Shown here: positions 47,242-60,399 of the stretch, piece by piece
Layout: every line of letters starts with the position of its first letter
Numbering within the stretch: position 1 is the stretch's first letter
From: Lycium barbarum
Taxonomy: Eukaryota; Streptophyta; Magnoliopsida; Solanales; Solanaceae
Assembly (NCBI RefSeq): GCF_019175385.1
Contig: NC_083341.1
Coordinates: 91,972,321 to 92,036,320, forward strand
Direction: 5' to 3'
Length of the DNA stretch: 64,000 nt
Program-made: the position numbers and the translations under genes
Notes under the pieces: generated by a model
Database searches by the model: none
What the model was told of the DNA's origin: nothing
Seen by the model: the letters and a program-made list of their open reading frames with translations, nothing else

Positions 47242-50082
47242 TGTTATATCCCGTAATTTTGCACATTCGAGAATTTCGAAACAATTGTGACTTGTATGAG
47301 ATAAGGCGATATTTTGACTTTAGTTAACATACATATGTTGTTCATGAAAAGTATTGACGCGGAAATATCGAGGAAGGTTAAGGGAAAAATTGGAATTTTG
47401 GAAATTTGTTCCGTGAATTACCAAATAAAATCCATAACCAATTGGGCTCAAAAACAAAATGAAAAACAAAGGCCCAATTAGGAGAGGTGGTCGACCATGA
47501 CTATTGTAAAGGGCCCAAGCCCATGATTGATTTAAACCTAATAAATGAAAGTAAAGGGCCATAATCTTCTAGACTAGAATCTTCAAGAAACAAAAAAAAA
47601 AAGAGAAGGCCTCACGGCCAAGAGAGAAAAAGAAGAGGAAAAAAATTCTTGAGCCTTCATCCTTGTTCCAAAAATTTATCTCTTTTTGAATTCCTACTAA
47701 GCTCAAGACCCTCTTCAACGTGGTATAATTTTTTAGGCAAGAAAATACCTTTGCGGCAAGTGGAAAATTTTGGAAAGGTAAGAATTTCATTCTTTTGTAT
47801 TATGGAAGACTTGCATATATGTTGTAGTGTGTGGAAATAAATGGAAAGTATGGAAATTGTGTGTTGTGAGTGTTGTGTGTGGTGGTCGTGTGGTATTGTG
47901 CTATTGAGGGAAGATGAATTAAATTTCTTTAGTATGTTAATTGTGTTGTTGTGATGTGAATGGAAGAATAATGGCTTAAGTTGGCATAAAAATTTGGTTG
48001 TAAGTTGTAGGAATTTATGTGATTGAATATGGTTCTATGTAATTATGAGAATAAAGTTGTAATGTGCAAATTGTTGTTGTTGTGGATGAAATTGGAAGGT
48101 AAAAATGTGTGGTGAATGTTTATGTGGAAGATTGGAAGCTTTAGGTGAATTATGATTTTGGGTGGAACTATTGTATACCTTGTGAAATAATATGACACGC
48201 TCTCTAATTGTATGTGAATGGTCTTAAATTAGTAAGCGAATATGAAAACATTGATATGGGTTTGGAAGTGCGAAGTTAGAATAGAAGTTGTGACATTATG
48301 TAGAAAGGAAGACCATTTATGTTAGAATGTGTTTTGTAGTCGATGTTGATGTTGTTGGTATTATTGGAGTAATTGTTGATATTGTCGTTGACATTGTGGC
48401 CGAGTTAAATTCTCGGATTTGTTGTTGTGTTTCTAGCCGAGTTGAATTCTCGGGGATGGCGCATTTACAGAGGAAATGCTGTCGAAATTTCTATAGACAA
48501 GTGTTACTTTAAGATTCAACTTCTAAAGTCTTCTAATAAATGTTTGGTAAATGTGACCATTTGTAGATTTTGGAGAGTTTGGGATTTGAGTTTGGAAAAG
48601 CGTAAAGAGTGAATAAGGTATGTAAAGTCTTTCCCTTCATTCTTTGGCATGTTCTAAACATAATAGGCTTCGACGCGAGCCATAGATACGACCCTGTTCC
48701 TAGAAATCCGAGATTGAAATTGGCTCCATTTCATTCAATGAGATTGAATTGGTTTCTTAATATTTCATCGACAAAATGACTTATATGTATGCAACTCTCA
48801 CAAATGAAGTCGGAATGCCCTAAAACTCTCATGGGTGACTCCATAAGACCTATGATCCATAATTTACGTACGCCACCTCGGTTCGGCCAAAGGTGGGCCC
48901 ACAAGTTCCGAAACTTCCTTCGTTTGTCTCACTTGAGCTATTCTTGTATGATATAAAAGTAAGTATTCTGATATTCTGGATAAGCTACTTACCTTCTGTA
49001 TTTTTCCTGATGTACGATTCTTGTGTGATGCATGATTCTGGCATGTGTGATTTATGTTTGGAAAGTAATAAAGTTGGCATTTATATTATTGTGCGCACTA
49101 TGTGATATTGACCGCTGGACCCCTGACCGCGGTGTGTGCGACATTGACCGCTGGACCCCTGACCGCGGTATGCCGCACTATGTGATGTTGACCGCTGGAC
49201 CCCTGACCGCGGTATCTGCGACATTAACCGCTGGACCCCTGACCGCGGTATGTCGGGTTTGGGATGCTAACCGCTGGACACTTGGTCGCGGTATGTGTGA
49301 TAGTGACCGCTGGACTTTTGGCCGCGGTAATTGTGTGTTTGATTTTCTGTGTGTATGAGACGGAAATGTTTTGCAACAGAAAGCAAAGTATTTTGGCATT
49401 TTGATTGCCGTATTTGTCTTCCGGAACCTTTTATGTATGATTTGTACGTCAGATGCAACACTTTGGTATTCTGGCTATTGTGCTCACCTTCTGTACATTT
49501 TACTTCGGTTATGTCTTCGTTTTCTGTACTTCATGCTTTGCATACTCAGTACATCTTTCGTACTGACCCCCTTTCTTCGGGGGCTGCGTTTCATGCCCGC
49601 AGGTACAGATTCACGTTTTGGTGACCCACCGGCGTAGGATTTCCCTTTTGCGGTTCAGAGTGCTCCCTTTGTTCCGGAGCCGACATTTTGGGTACATACT
49701 CTTCCGATGTATATGTTTATGTTTATTCAGGGTACGGCGGGGCCCTGTCCCGCCATCTGATTCTGTTGTTCCGTATTAGAGGTCTGTAGACATAGACGTG
49801 GGTAATGTACAGTTTTGTTTGGACGCGTTGTGTAAATTGTGTTTGGGCGGCCCATTCGCCGTGGCGGCCCTATCGGCCGCATGTATGTATGCTTCGGTAC
49901 GTTATGTATAGTATGATAGCCTTGCCGGCTTCTATGCAGTATATATGGTTGTAGGCACCAGTGTGGAGCCCCGTCTGATATTCATTTATGTACGAGTCGT
50001 CTATATGCTGTATCTGGTAAATGAGCGCGTAGGAGTGCCCAGTCCGGGCACTAGTCACGGCCTACGGGGATGGGTCGTGACA
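47242..50082 (+). mobile_element. Solo gypsy LTR, 2.84 kb
   Basis: Starts TGTTATATCCCG and ends GGGTCGTGACA, with the 5-bp duplication CAGGC at 47237-47241 and 50083-50087. There is no internal domain. It represents recombination between the two LTRs of a former element. It carries a tandem hairpin array (49096-49335) and the structural stem-loop (about 49536-49606). It is inserted in the copia LTR. The 48327-48612 and 49032-49624 frames are LTR sequence, not genes. Confidence 0.92.
49096..49335. repeat. Tandem hairpin repeat in the solo LTR
   Basis: Six units of about 35-45 bp, each with GACCGCTGGAC followed by GACCGCGG or a variant. The start (ACCGC) and end (GCGGT) of each unit are inverted copies. 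The 108-residue frame crossing it is only the repeat translated. Confidence 0.85.
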
Positions 50083-50332
50083 CAGGCTCAAGATAAAGTA
50101 GCAGGAATGAACATGTAGGGGATGATAAATAGGTTCGTGAACATGTTCCACCTCAAACAATGCAGAGATCCAAAGGCAAACGAACCAGGTGGATGAAACA
50201 GGTTCGTGAACATGTTCCAGTGCAAGTCCTACGACAACTTGGATTTGCAGATACATGGAAAAGACTTGGCGGTCAAATATACATGATTTCTTTCCATAAT
50301 TAAACAGGATTCTCACTACTAAAAAACTGCTA

Positions 50333-50770
50333 AAAATCGACGGACAAAAAACCGACGCATTGCGTCGGTTCACAAAACCGACGGACAACCGACTTACTGC
50401 GTCGGTTTTTTTGTATTTCTAATTTTTTAAATTATTTTAATTAGAAAACCGACGGACGACGTCGGTTTTTTGGCAGAATTTTAAAAATATATTACCGCCA
50501 AAATAAATCGACATCCCACGCCGGTTTCATTAAAAAAAATAAAATAATAATTAATATAAAACCGACGGACGACATCGGTTTTATTTTAAAAATATTATAA
50601 ATAATATGCAATTCATTGTTTTTTAAAGAAATAATAAACAATTTTTTTTAAAGAAACCGACGGACAGGGTTGGTTTCTTTTTCTTTTTTTTTTAAATTTT
50701 TTGGGTCAAAAGCTGGTCAAACTTGCGGAAAAAACCGACGGACAGGGTCGGTTTTGTCCGTCGGTTTTTC
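50333..50770. repeat. CACTA left subterminal repeats
   Basis: Many copies of AACCGACGGAC or CCGACGCA with inverted partners, for example CCGACGCATTGCGTCGG at about 50352. They face the mirror set at the right end. Confidence 0.9.
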
Positions 50771-51831
50771 TTTAAAATGTTAGCAGACTGGTTTTATGCC
50801 CATTCTGCTCCTCTTCCAACTTCAAAACCCACTTTCCCCCCAAACCCTACCCGCCGCCCCCCCTCCCCTCCGTCCAGCCCTGCCGCCCAGTGCCACCGCC
50901 TGCGCAGCCTGTCCCCACCTACCCCAGACCCGTTTTGAAGTTAATAAATTGAGGTTAGTTTCTCTTAAATTAGGGCACTTAAAATTCTTTAAATTTTAGT
51001 TTTATTTGTAGATTTTAGGCCTAATGCTAGTCATTTTAGCTTTGTTAAACATCATTTGCAATGTTATTAATGTTAAATTTGTGCAAAAAATGTAAACTTT
51101 ATTTGACTAGTTTAGTTTTTTTTTTTTTTTTTGGCTTGAGATTGTGCTATATTTCATGTTCTTTGTCAATGTATTTGTGTTAGATTAGTTATCATTCTTT
51201 GTAATATTATTGATCTTGAATATGTGCAAAAATGTATACTTTAATTATTTGACTAGTTTTTTTTTTTTGTTGGATTGCGTTTTTTGTTAGAATTCCATAA
51301 GTTATTAGAATTGTTATTGATCATTCCAAATTAGAATTAGTTGAGATTTTGCTTTTCAAAGTTAGAATTGTTAAGTTATAGTATTTCTATAACCTCAATA
51401 CTAAAATGTAGATTTTATTTCTCTAGATTTACTTTTCAATTTTTAGAATTGGTTGGAATTGTACTTTTCAAAGTTAGAATAATTAAGTTGTGTTAGAATT
51501 ATTAAGTTATAATATTTCTATAACCTCAAAACCAAAATGTAGACTTTATTTGACTAGATTTACTTTTCAATTTTTAGAATTAAAGTTAGAATCCATAAGT
51601 TATTAAAGTTAGAATTGTTATTGAGAATTCAAAGTTAGAATTAGTTGGGATTGTGCTTTTCAAAATTATATTAAAGTTAGAATTTATAAATTATTAAAGT
51701 TAGAATTGTTATTGAGAATTCAAAGTTAGAAGTGGTTAGGATTGTGTTTTCTTAAGTTATACTTTAAGTTAGAACTCTTAAGTTATAATATATTTCTATA
51801 ACCTCAATAATTTGTGGGTATATTTTTGTAG

Positions 51832-53654
51832 ATGGATCGTATGTGGATGTATAATATGAATAATAGTAATCGTGTGGGTGTACATGATGAATTTGTTGAA
51901 GGTGTTGATGGGTTTATCACACATTCAATGACACTTCACCCTTTTCAAAATGAAGGGGTAATTAGGTGTCCTTGTTCTCATTGCCGATGTATGAAGTATT
52001 TGAAATCAGAAGCGGTTAGGGTTCATTTATATAGTCGTGGGTTTAAGCAGAAATATTATGTTTGGACTGATCATAGAGAGACTGATGGGGTCAATGGTAT
52101 ATTTTACAATATGGTTGTCGGTGAAAGTAGTGTGTCGCAGGAATATAGTCATGTTCAATATAATAGAGTTAATGATATGGTTAATGATGCTTTTGGCGTA
52201 CAGTCTGGGTTTGAACCTGAGCAAAATTTTGAGGAACCTCCTAATGAAGAAGCAATGCGCTTCTATCAAGAATTAGAAGAGGCTAGTCATCCACTTTGGG
52301 TAGGGATTCAGCATTCTAAGTTGTCTGTTGCAGTTAGAATGATTAACATCAAATCAGATTGGACTGTTGCTAAAGCTGCTATGGACTTAATGATTAAGCT
52401 TGTAGGGGAACTAGTTAGTCCGGAATTCGACATACCTAAGAGTTACTATGAAGCAAAGAGATTGGTTTCCAAATTAGGATTGTCGTATGATAGAATTCAT
52501 TGTTGTCCAAACGGTTGTATGTTGTTCTATAAGCAAGATGCTGATTTAAATGAATGTAAAATATGTGGACATGCGCATTATAAGCGGACACCTAGTGGGA
52601 TGACGGTTCCAATTAAGGCGATGCATTATTTACCTATTATACCTAGGTTAAAGAGGTTGTTTGCATCACCGAGTTTTGCTCCTCACATGAGATGGCACAG
52701 CGAAAATAAAAGGCCACCTGGTGTTATATGTCATCCATCGGATGGAGAAGCGTGGAAACATTTTGATAGAGCTCATCCTAATTTTGCTAGTGAACCAAGA
52801 AACATTCATTTGGGTTTATGTGCGGATGGTTTCACACCATACTCTGTTTCGGCTGCACCCTATTCTTGTTGGCCTGTATTTCTTACTCCATATAATCTAC
52901 CGCCTGAGATGTGTATGACAAGTCCCTATATATTCCTAAATTGTGTTATCCCTGGTCCTCGTAATCCAAAAGTTTTGATTGATGTCTATCTACAACCTTT
53001 GATTGATGAGTTAAAACAATTGTGGTGTGAAGGTGTAGTGACATATGATATATCAACTAAGAGCAATTTCAATATGCGTGCTTCTTTGATGTGGACTGTT
53101 AACGATTTTCCTGCGTATGGGATGTTGTCTGGTTTGATGACTGCTGGAAAGCTTGCTTGTCCTCATTGCATGGAAACTAGTAAAGCTTTCACTTTAAAAC
53201 ATGGCCACAAAAATTCATGGTTTGATTGTCATCGTCAATTCTTGCCTATGGATCACCAATTCAGGAAAATGAAACAAGCATTTATAAAGAATAAAACTGA
53301 AAATGATCCCCCACCTCGAACATTGTCAGGAGAAGAAATTTGGGGGAGGGTTTGTCACTTGCCTAAGGTCACAGAAGTTGCCCCTTATAGACTACCTGGT
53401 TATGGTGTTGAACATAATTGGACTAAACAGAGCATATTCTGGGAGTTACCGTATTGGAAGGATAATCTTCTACGGCATAATCTTGATGTGATGCATATTG
53501 AAAAAAATTACTTTGATAATTTGTTCAACACTGTTATGGATGTTAAAGGCAAGACAAAAGATAACCCAAAAGCTAGATTGGACCTAAAGGAATATTGTAG
53601 GCGCCCTGAATTGAACTTGCAAGAGTTAGCGAATAATAAAGTGTTCAAGCCCAA
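51832..53654 (+). pseudogene. CACTA transposase (TNP2-like), first part
   Basis: From ATG 51832 the frame stays open for over 600 codons up to the LTR insertion at 53655. The N-terminal 80 residues hold the transposase-associated Cys/His domain (CPCSHCRCMKYL). The TNP2 catalytic region follows, with CCPNGCMLFYKQDADLNECKIC, HPSDGEAWKHFD, NIHLGLCADGF and NLDVMHIEKN. These are the core motifs of En/Spm-type transposase. No stop occurs before the insertion. The enzyme cuts the element ends; its C-terminal part continues at 56249 but is broken. Confidence 0.88.
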
Positions 53655-54036
53655 TGTCACGACCCAACCAGAGGGCCATGACAGGTACCCAGTATTGGCT
53701 ACCGAGCACCCCTTATCATACTATCTATCGTTCAACCTGTACTGTCACGACCCAGCCCCGTAGGTCGTGACTAGTGTCCGAGATGGACACTTATCATACT
53801 TGCGTTTAGCATATTAAGGGCTTTTATAAATACAAGACAAAACGTTATTTGAAACTGTTGCGTATAATGTCACATACAAGCCGGTCAGGTTGTCGTAATG
53901 TAGAGAAATGCCAAAACGTAAATCATGCTGACACAACCGGACAACAACCATTCATGACCCACATACATGTCTACAGGCCTCTAAGAGTAACAACATTGTC
54001 ATATAGCGGGACAGGGCCCCGCCGTACCGCTAGATA

Positions 54037-54072
<36 letters not shown>

Positions 54073-56248
54073 ACAGAAGGATCTGTACCAAAAGTATAGG
54101 CTCCGGAACAAGGGATCACTCCAAAGTAGCAGAATGGATATCCTAGGCTGGCGGGTCACCACAACGAGCGTCTGTACCTGCGGGCATGAAACGCAGCCCC
54201 CGAAGAAAAGGGGGTCAGTACGGAATATGTACTGAGCATGTAAGGCATGAAATACAGTAAAGAGGATCATAACTAAAATGGAGATTTACCAGAAACAAGT
54301 ATGACTGTTAAAAACATCAATACACTTGCCTTATGAAATGAAAGTCATGCATATCAACATCATATATCATATATATATATAACGTGTCCCGGCCCTCTAG
54401 TGAGGGACTCGGTGAATAAAGTCATCATATGCCGTCCTGGCCGCCATCCCCGTATCATCATATCATCATGTACATATACATATAACATGTCCCGGCCCTC
54501 TAGTGAGGGACTCGGTGAACAATGCAGTGGAATTACGCACGAGAACGTGTCCTGGCCCGGGACTCAGTGAAGGAAGTAATGACAGCATGCACGAGCAGAG
54601 TAGTGAGAAACCATATGCAGATAAATTATTTTTTTTTGGACTCAACAGATAAGTACACTAATCGACACTTGAAGGATCATAAACACGTTTCGAGTCAATT
54701 TGAGTTAGCATAAGAAAGTTATGGACGTTATTCATTACAGAAACCTTTACGAACGTACCAAAGCAATCTGAGACCGTCTATGAAAGTTAGGGATATCAAT
54801 CCTTATAGAACCCTTTTAGGAATAGGGACTCTTTATGCTTTGCTCCCTATTCAATCATACAATAGGCTCAACTATACTAAGTATGCTAGTGTCAAGAAGT
54901 GAATAAGAATCGTAAACAAGCTCGGAACTAAAGAATAGAGTTACCCTAAGGTACGTGTCGTATCTTACTTACCTCTAGGACATGCCAAAAGAAAGAAAGG
55001 GTAAGCCTTACATACCTTGTCCGCTTCCTAAGCTAATCCGAACTTAAGTCTCGGCTTTCCCAAGATCTACAACAACGTCAGAAGATAGCAAACATTAGCT
55101 ATAGGTATTTAGGAATCCGATTCTAAGCTAGCACTTCACCTATAGAAATTCGGGCAGCATTTCCCCTATAAATTCAACAAACCCCGAGAATTCCACTCGG
55201 CCAAATCATCAACAACAGTACCAACAATCATATTTTCCACATCAACAATTAATTCAAAACGCATTCTAACATTGGTAACTCCTTTCTACATAATTCGACG
55301 ACATTCCATTTATATTCCAATTAACCACAACAACCCAACTCACAATCTTTCAACTCAATAAGAACAACAACAACACATTCCTCGCTTCCAATTTCATGAA
55401 TTATACCAACAACCACACGTTAACAACACCATTCATGCAAATATAAGAAACCATGCTAACGTCACATTAACTTCTACAACAACCCACAACGATTACAACT
55501 TCATTTTAAGCCATCAAACCTTCATTGTCATCATGGAATCCACAACAACAACAACCAAAAATATTAGATAAAATCAATTCATCACATCCTACCAAAGCAG
55601 CCCCTATACGGCCACAACCCACACACACATGTTTCATGAATTTCATCCATTTCTACATACTACAACACTCACAAATCATCCCTAACACATAGAAAAGGAG
55701 ATTAAACCTTACCTTTTTCACTAAACTTCTCAACTTGGCTAGGGTTATAAATTGCACAATAAATGCTTTGCTTGCTCCAACAACTACTCCACGTTAATAA
55801 GGGCCTTCCAATTGGTTGGAATACTAGAAGAAAATTATTTTTTTTGATCAACTCCAAGGGCATCAAATTCGGCTAGCCATGGCCGAATACTTCTCCAAGT
55901 TTCTCCAAGTTTCTTGAGTTTGTGAAGTGATGAAGAATTATCTTGCTATGTCATCTCTCAAATATATATATACTTATTCCCTACAAATACAAGGTGGACA
56001 CATGCCCCCACTCATGGCTTGAGTTAATTGGCCAAGCCATGGGTGGGACCCACACATGCCACACGGCCACTTATGGATTTTTGTGGTTCATGAACAAATA
56101 AATTCCTAATTCCACTTTGTCCTTAATATTCCATACCAATAATATTTATAAGCAACTTGTGCATTAAGGCAAACCGAAAAATAGCCTTGCCCTTAACTTA
56201 TCGCGATTATCGTGAAATATCCGAATGTACAAAATACGGGATATAACA
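53655..56248 (-). mobile_element. Solo gypsy LTR in the CACTA transposase gene
   Basis: On the minus strand it starts TGTTATATCCCG and ends GGGTCGTGACA, with the exact duplication CCCAA at 53650-53654 and 56249-56253. It interrupts the coding frame. Within its first 88 plus-strand bases there is a second LTR-like terminus (TGTCACGACCCAGCCCC at 53743), so the 3' tail is extended or doubled. A TA microsatellite is at about 54040-54070. Confidence 0.9.
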
Positions 56249-57007
56249 CCCAAGGCTAGATTTTCATTCACTTTGGAGGAGAAACGATAGATTTGTCAAT
56301 GGGTTAAGAATTTGCGGATGCCAGAAGGGTATGCGTCTAATTTTGACAAGCGTGCTGATATGAATGAAGGAAAATTGATTGGTATGAAAAGTCATGATTG
56401 CCATGTTTTCATGGAAACTTTGATTCCTATTGCATTTAGCCGCCTACCGGAAAGAATATGGAAACCAATCACAGAGATAAGTTTGTTCTTCAAGGATTTA
56501 TGTTCTAACACTTTGACGCTAGAAAACCTTCAAAGAATGGAACAGAATATACCAGTCATTACAACTAAGCTCGAGAAGATCTTTCCATGTGGATTTTTTT
56601 ATGTGATGGAACATCTTCCCATTCATCTTGTACAAGAGGCGCGCCTTGGAGGCTTGGTTCAAACAAGATGTATCCTTTCGAGAGGTAAGTAACCAAACTT
56701 ACTAGCTCGTTCTTTAACAGTATTTTGTTAACTAATTACTGTTCCTATTGATATTAAACATGTGTGCAGGACCATTGGCAAATGCAAAAAATTGGCTAAG
56801 CAGAGATCTAAGATTGAAGGATCTATTTGTGAAGCGTATCTTGCAAAGGAAACAGCGCATTTCTCCTTCTCATTCTCCTTCTCCAAATGGTACACCTCCA
56901 AGTGTATCTAATTTGCGCCTTAGAGATAGCAGCTCTGAGCCTGAGTCACTGCCATCCAACCAGTCTCAGACCCATCGTCGTCCTCCTGCACTTGCTCCTG
57001 CTCCTAC
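56249..57007 (+). pseudogene. CACTA transposase, C-terminal part, broken
   Basis: The frame resumes exactly after the duplicated CCCAA. It has an in-frame stop at 56288-56290, then SHDCHVFMETLIPIAF, typical of the DUF4218 region after TNP2. A frame change near 56660 precedes a GAG|GTAAGT donor (56685) and a GCAG acceptor (56769). The next exon encodes KQRSKIEGSICEAYLAKE, also typical. After about 56865 the frame switches to a Pro/Ser-rich tail (PSHSPSPNGTPP) that does not belong there, so an internal deletion seems to have joined two genes. The tail is cut at 57007 by the second solo LTR and ends at a stop at 60356-60358. Confidence 0.8.
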
Positions 57008-60000
57008 TGTCACGACCCAACCCCGTAGGCTGTGACTAGTGCCCGAACCGGACACCCATACACACGTACCTAACAGATCGACATATCCATAACTTATTCA
57101 TGTCCAACATATATTAGTTTATATAGATGCTAAGATCGGACATAGTCTTAAGCGGTCGCATATAACAAACATATCGTATAGAGGCCGCCGAGGCCATCGT
57201 AAAACATATCGCCCAATAACATATATATACACACGCACCAGCCGTTAAGGCTGTCACTGCAACTGGAGCCGCTTAGACGCAAACTACACAGACATAACCG
57301 AATCATAACAACCCATGACCCACATACATGTCTACAGGCCTCTAACAAAGACAACAGAATCATATGACGGGATAGGGCCCCGCCGTACCCCTGAATAGTC
57401 ATATACACATAAATATATACAACGGAAGAATCTGTACCAAAAGTGTGGGCTCCGGACCAAAGGAGCACTCCAAAGCAGTAGGATAGAAGACCTAAGCTGT
57501 CGGATCACACGCGTGAGTGTCTGTACCTGCGGGCATGAAACGCAGCCCCCGAAGAAAGGGGGTCAGTACGGAATATGTACTGAGTATGTAAGGCATGGAA
57601 TACAGAAGGCAGAACCATAACCGAAACAACCAGTACATGAGTAAGTATACTTATCCAGAATACCAAAATGTTTACCTTCCAGACACAAATCATATATGTC
57701 GATGTCGTATGTCAGAAGAAATACAGAAAATAGGTGAATCATCCAGAGTGCCAAAAGAGCTTACTTTCCAAACACGGATCATGCATGTCAGAATCATATA
57801 CCACATATGCATATAACGTGCCCCGGCCCTCCAGTGAGGGACGCGGTAAATCGTATATATCCTGTATGCATATAACGTGTCCCGACCCTCCAGTGAGGGA
57901 CGCGGTGAATCATATATCATGTATGCATATAACGTGCCCCGACCCTCCCGTGAGGGACGCGGTAATTCATATATCATGTATGCCAATGTCATATATCATA
58001 TATGCATGTAACGTGCCCCGACCCTCTTTTGCGGGATGCGGTGAATAGAATCATCATATGCCATCCTGGCCACCGCCCCGTCATCATATCATCATGTCAT
58101 CATATCATGTATATAACGTGCCCCGGCCCGCAAGTGAGAGGGACGCGGTGAACAATGCAGAGACGTACGCACGAGAACATATCCTGGCCCGGGCTCAGTG
58201 AAGGACATACCGAGGCTTGCACGAACAGAGTAGTGCGAAACCACATGCACACAAATCAAGACCCGATAGACAAGTATACTTACCGACATCTGAAGGCTCA
58301 GAAATAAGTTTCGGGTCAATCCGACTTAGTATGAGAAAGTTATGGACGTTTGAAGTACATAACCTTCTACGAGCATTTCAGAAGCCATTTTTGAAGAACC
58401 GAAGCAACAATCATGTTAGGTACCTTTCGAATATCGCTATGGATCACATCAATGTGCCGACATCATATATCATATATACATATAACAGATTCATGCATGC
58501 ATACTCATAGAACATCATACAGTGTATTGCTGCGGAACGTGTAGCCCGATCCATGAGTATAATATTTTAGTGCCGAGGAACGTTCGGCCCGATCCAAGAC
58601 TATATGCAAAAGTTAGAAACATTAATACTTACGGAATCATTTTAAAAACATGAACTCTTATACTTGGCTCATTATCCAATTATGCAATAGTCTCAACCAT
58701 ACTAAGTATACTCATATCAATAGGTCAATAAGAATCGTGGACAAACTAGGAGGCTTATCAAATAGAGTTTCGGAATCATGAATACGTATCGAAACCATAT
58801 GAAGTGACTTATGGAGATAAAAAATATTAGCCATCCTAGTGGCTCTAAGAATAGGAATCTTTTTGGAACCATACATATACGTCATTTACTTGTTTCATAA
58901 AGATCATGCCAGGAGAAAGAAAGGGGAAGCCTTACATACCTTGCCCGCTTTCTACGCTAATCCAAATTTGAGTCTTTGGCTCGCAAGATCTACAACAATA
59001 TCCGTACATAGCAAACATTAGCCATAAACACTTAGGAGTCCAATTCCAAACCAAGACTTTATTTACAGAAATTTCGGCAGCATTTCCCCTGTAAATTCAA
59101 CAACCCCGAGAATTCAACTCGGCCAAAAATACAACAACAAATCCGAGAATTTAACTCGGCCAAAATATCAACAACAATACCAACAATTACTCTAACAATA
59201 TCCACAATCGATCCAAAACGCATACTAACATTAGCAACTTCTTTCCACAAACTTCAACGACATTTCATTTAAGTTCAATTCATATTTTCTTACATATTCA
59301 AGTACTAATCCGAAACCATTCAAAAAATATTCAAGAACGCTTCAAACAATTTGCTCGACATTTCAAACGGCCAAACCAACACACTACCCGAAATCTTCCA
59401 AACTCAACAAGAACAATGACAACACATTTCTTTCTTTCAACTTCATGAATTACACCAACAATTCACACTAACAACATTATCTTCCATAATTACAAAAACA
59501 CTATATTCAATTCACATTAACTTCTAAAACAAGTCTCCAACCATTACAACTTCACTAGGATCATTAAACTTTCATTATCAACATGGAATCCATAACAACA
59601 ACAACCAAAATACTAAGTAAAATTGGCCCCTTAATCCTGCACAACACACCCGGCCACAACTATATACACACGGCCACAACTATATGTCCATATTTTCATG
59701 AATTTTCACCCATTTGTACATACCACAGCATACACAACCATCCATAGCATATAAAAAGAGGATTAAATCTTACCTTTTCCCTCAACTTTCCACGACTAGA
59801 ATTTTGAACTTGCCACCAAGAGTAGTTTTCTTGCTTCAACAATTATACCACGTTGAAGAGGACCTTTGAATTAGTAGGAATACTAGAAGAAATAAATTTT
59901 TGGATCAAAGTTGAAGGCTTCAAAATTTTCTTCTTCTTTTCTTTTCTTGGCCGAATGGCCTATTTTTTTGGCTCTCAAGTTTCTTTCTCTTGAATGTTCT

Positions 60001-60331
60001 TGAAAATGTGATGACAAATAATAGTGGCCCTCTCTTTTATTTACTAATTTAGCTTTCACATGGGCCTTGGCCCATGTCCCCTATGGCCGGCCACCTTGGG
60101 CCTTTTTTTTTTTTTTGTTTTTTCCAAGCCCAATTATCTCATGACTAATTTTTGTAATTCATGAAACTATTTTCCAAATTTCCAATTTTGCCCTTAGCCT
60201 TCCTCAATATTTCCGCATCAATATTTTCATGAACAACTTATGTATTAAATAAGATAAAAAATATTGCCTTATCTCTTACTAGTCACAATTATCTCAAATT
60301 ATCCGAATGTGCAAAAATACGGGATATAACA
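57008..60331 (-). mobile_element. Solo gypsy LTR, 3.3 kb, in the CACTA element
   Basis: On the minus strand it starts TGTTATATCCCG and ends GGGTTGGGTCGTGACA, with the exact duplication CCTAC at 57003-57007 and 60332-60336. No internal coding sequence is present. It has tandem units of CGTGCCCCGACCCTC...GAGGGACGCGGT (about 57815-58050) and the stem-loop near 57520-57592. It is about 0.5-0.7 kb longer than its relatives, partly from these repeats. Confidence 0.9.
57815..58050. repeat. Tandem hairpin repeat in the second CACTA-borne solo LTR
   Basis: Four copies of a roughly 60-bp unit with ACGTGCCCCGACCCTCC, a short centre and GAGGGACGCGGT. The CCCTC and GAGGG pair within each unit. Short upstream and downstream relatives occur at 54385 and 54490 in the neighbouring solo LTR and at 2380 in the first LTR. 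Confidence 0.8.
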
Positions 60332-60399
60332 CCTACACCTGCACCGGCTCCTATATAGGCACCGATATATCATGGAAATTAATTTTGCAAATTTTCCAG

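Noticed and set aside
48327..48612. Val/Asp-rich frames
   Set aside because: They are inside the solo LTR and are simple-sequence translation.
49096..49335. Spaced repeats resembling a CRISPR array
   Set aside because: Units vary, spacing is irregular, the setting is a plant LTR, and no cas-like gene is near.
49032..49358. A 108-residue plus-strand open frame
   Set aside because: It is a translation of the tandem hairpin array in the solo LTR, with no protein-like composition.
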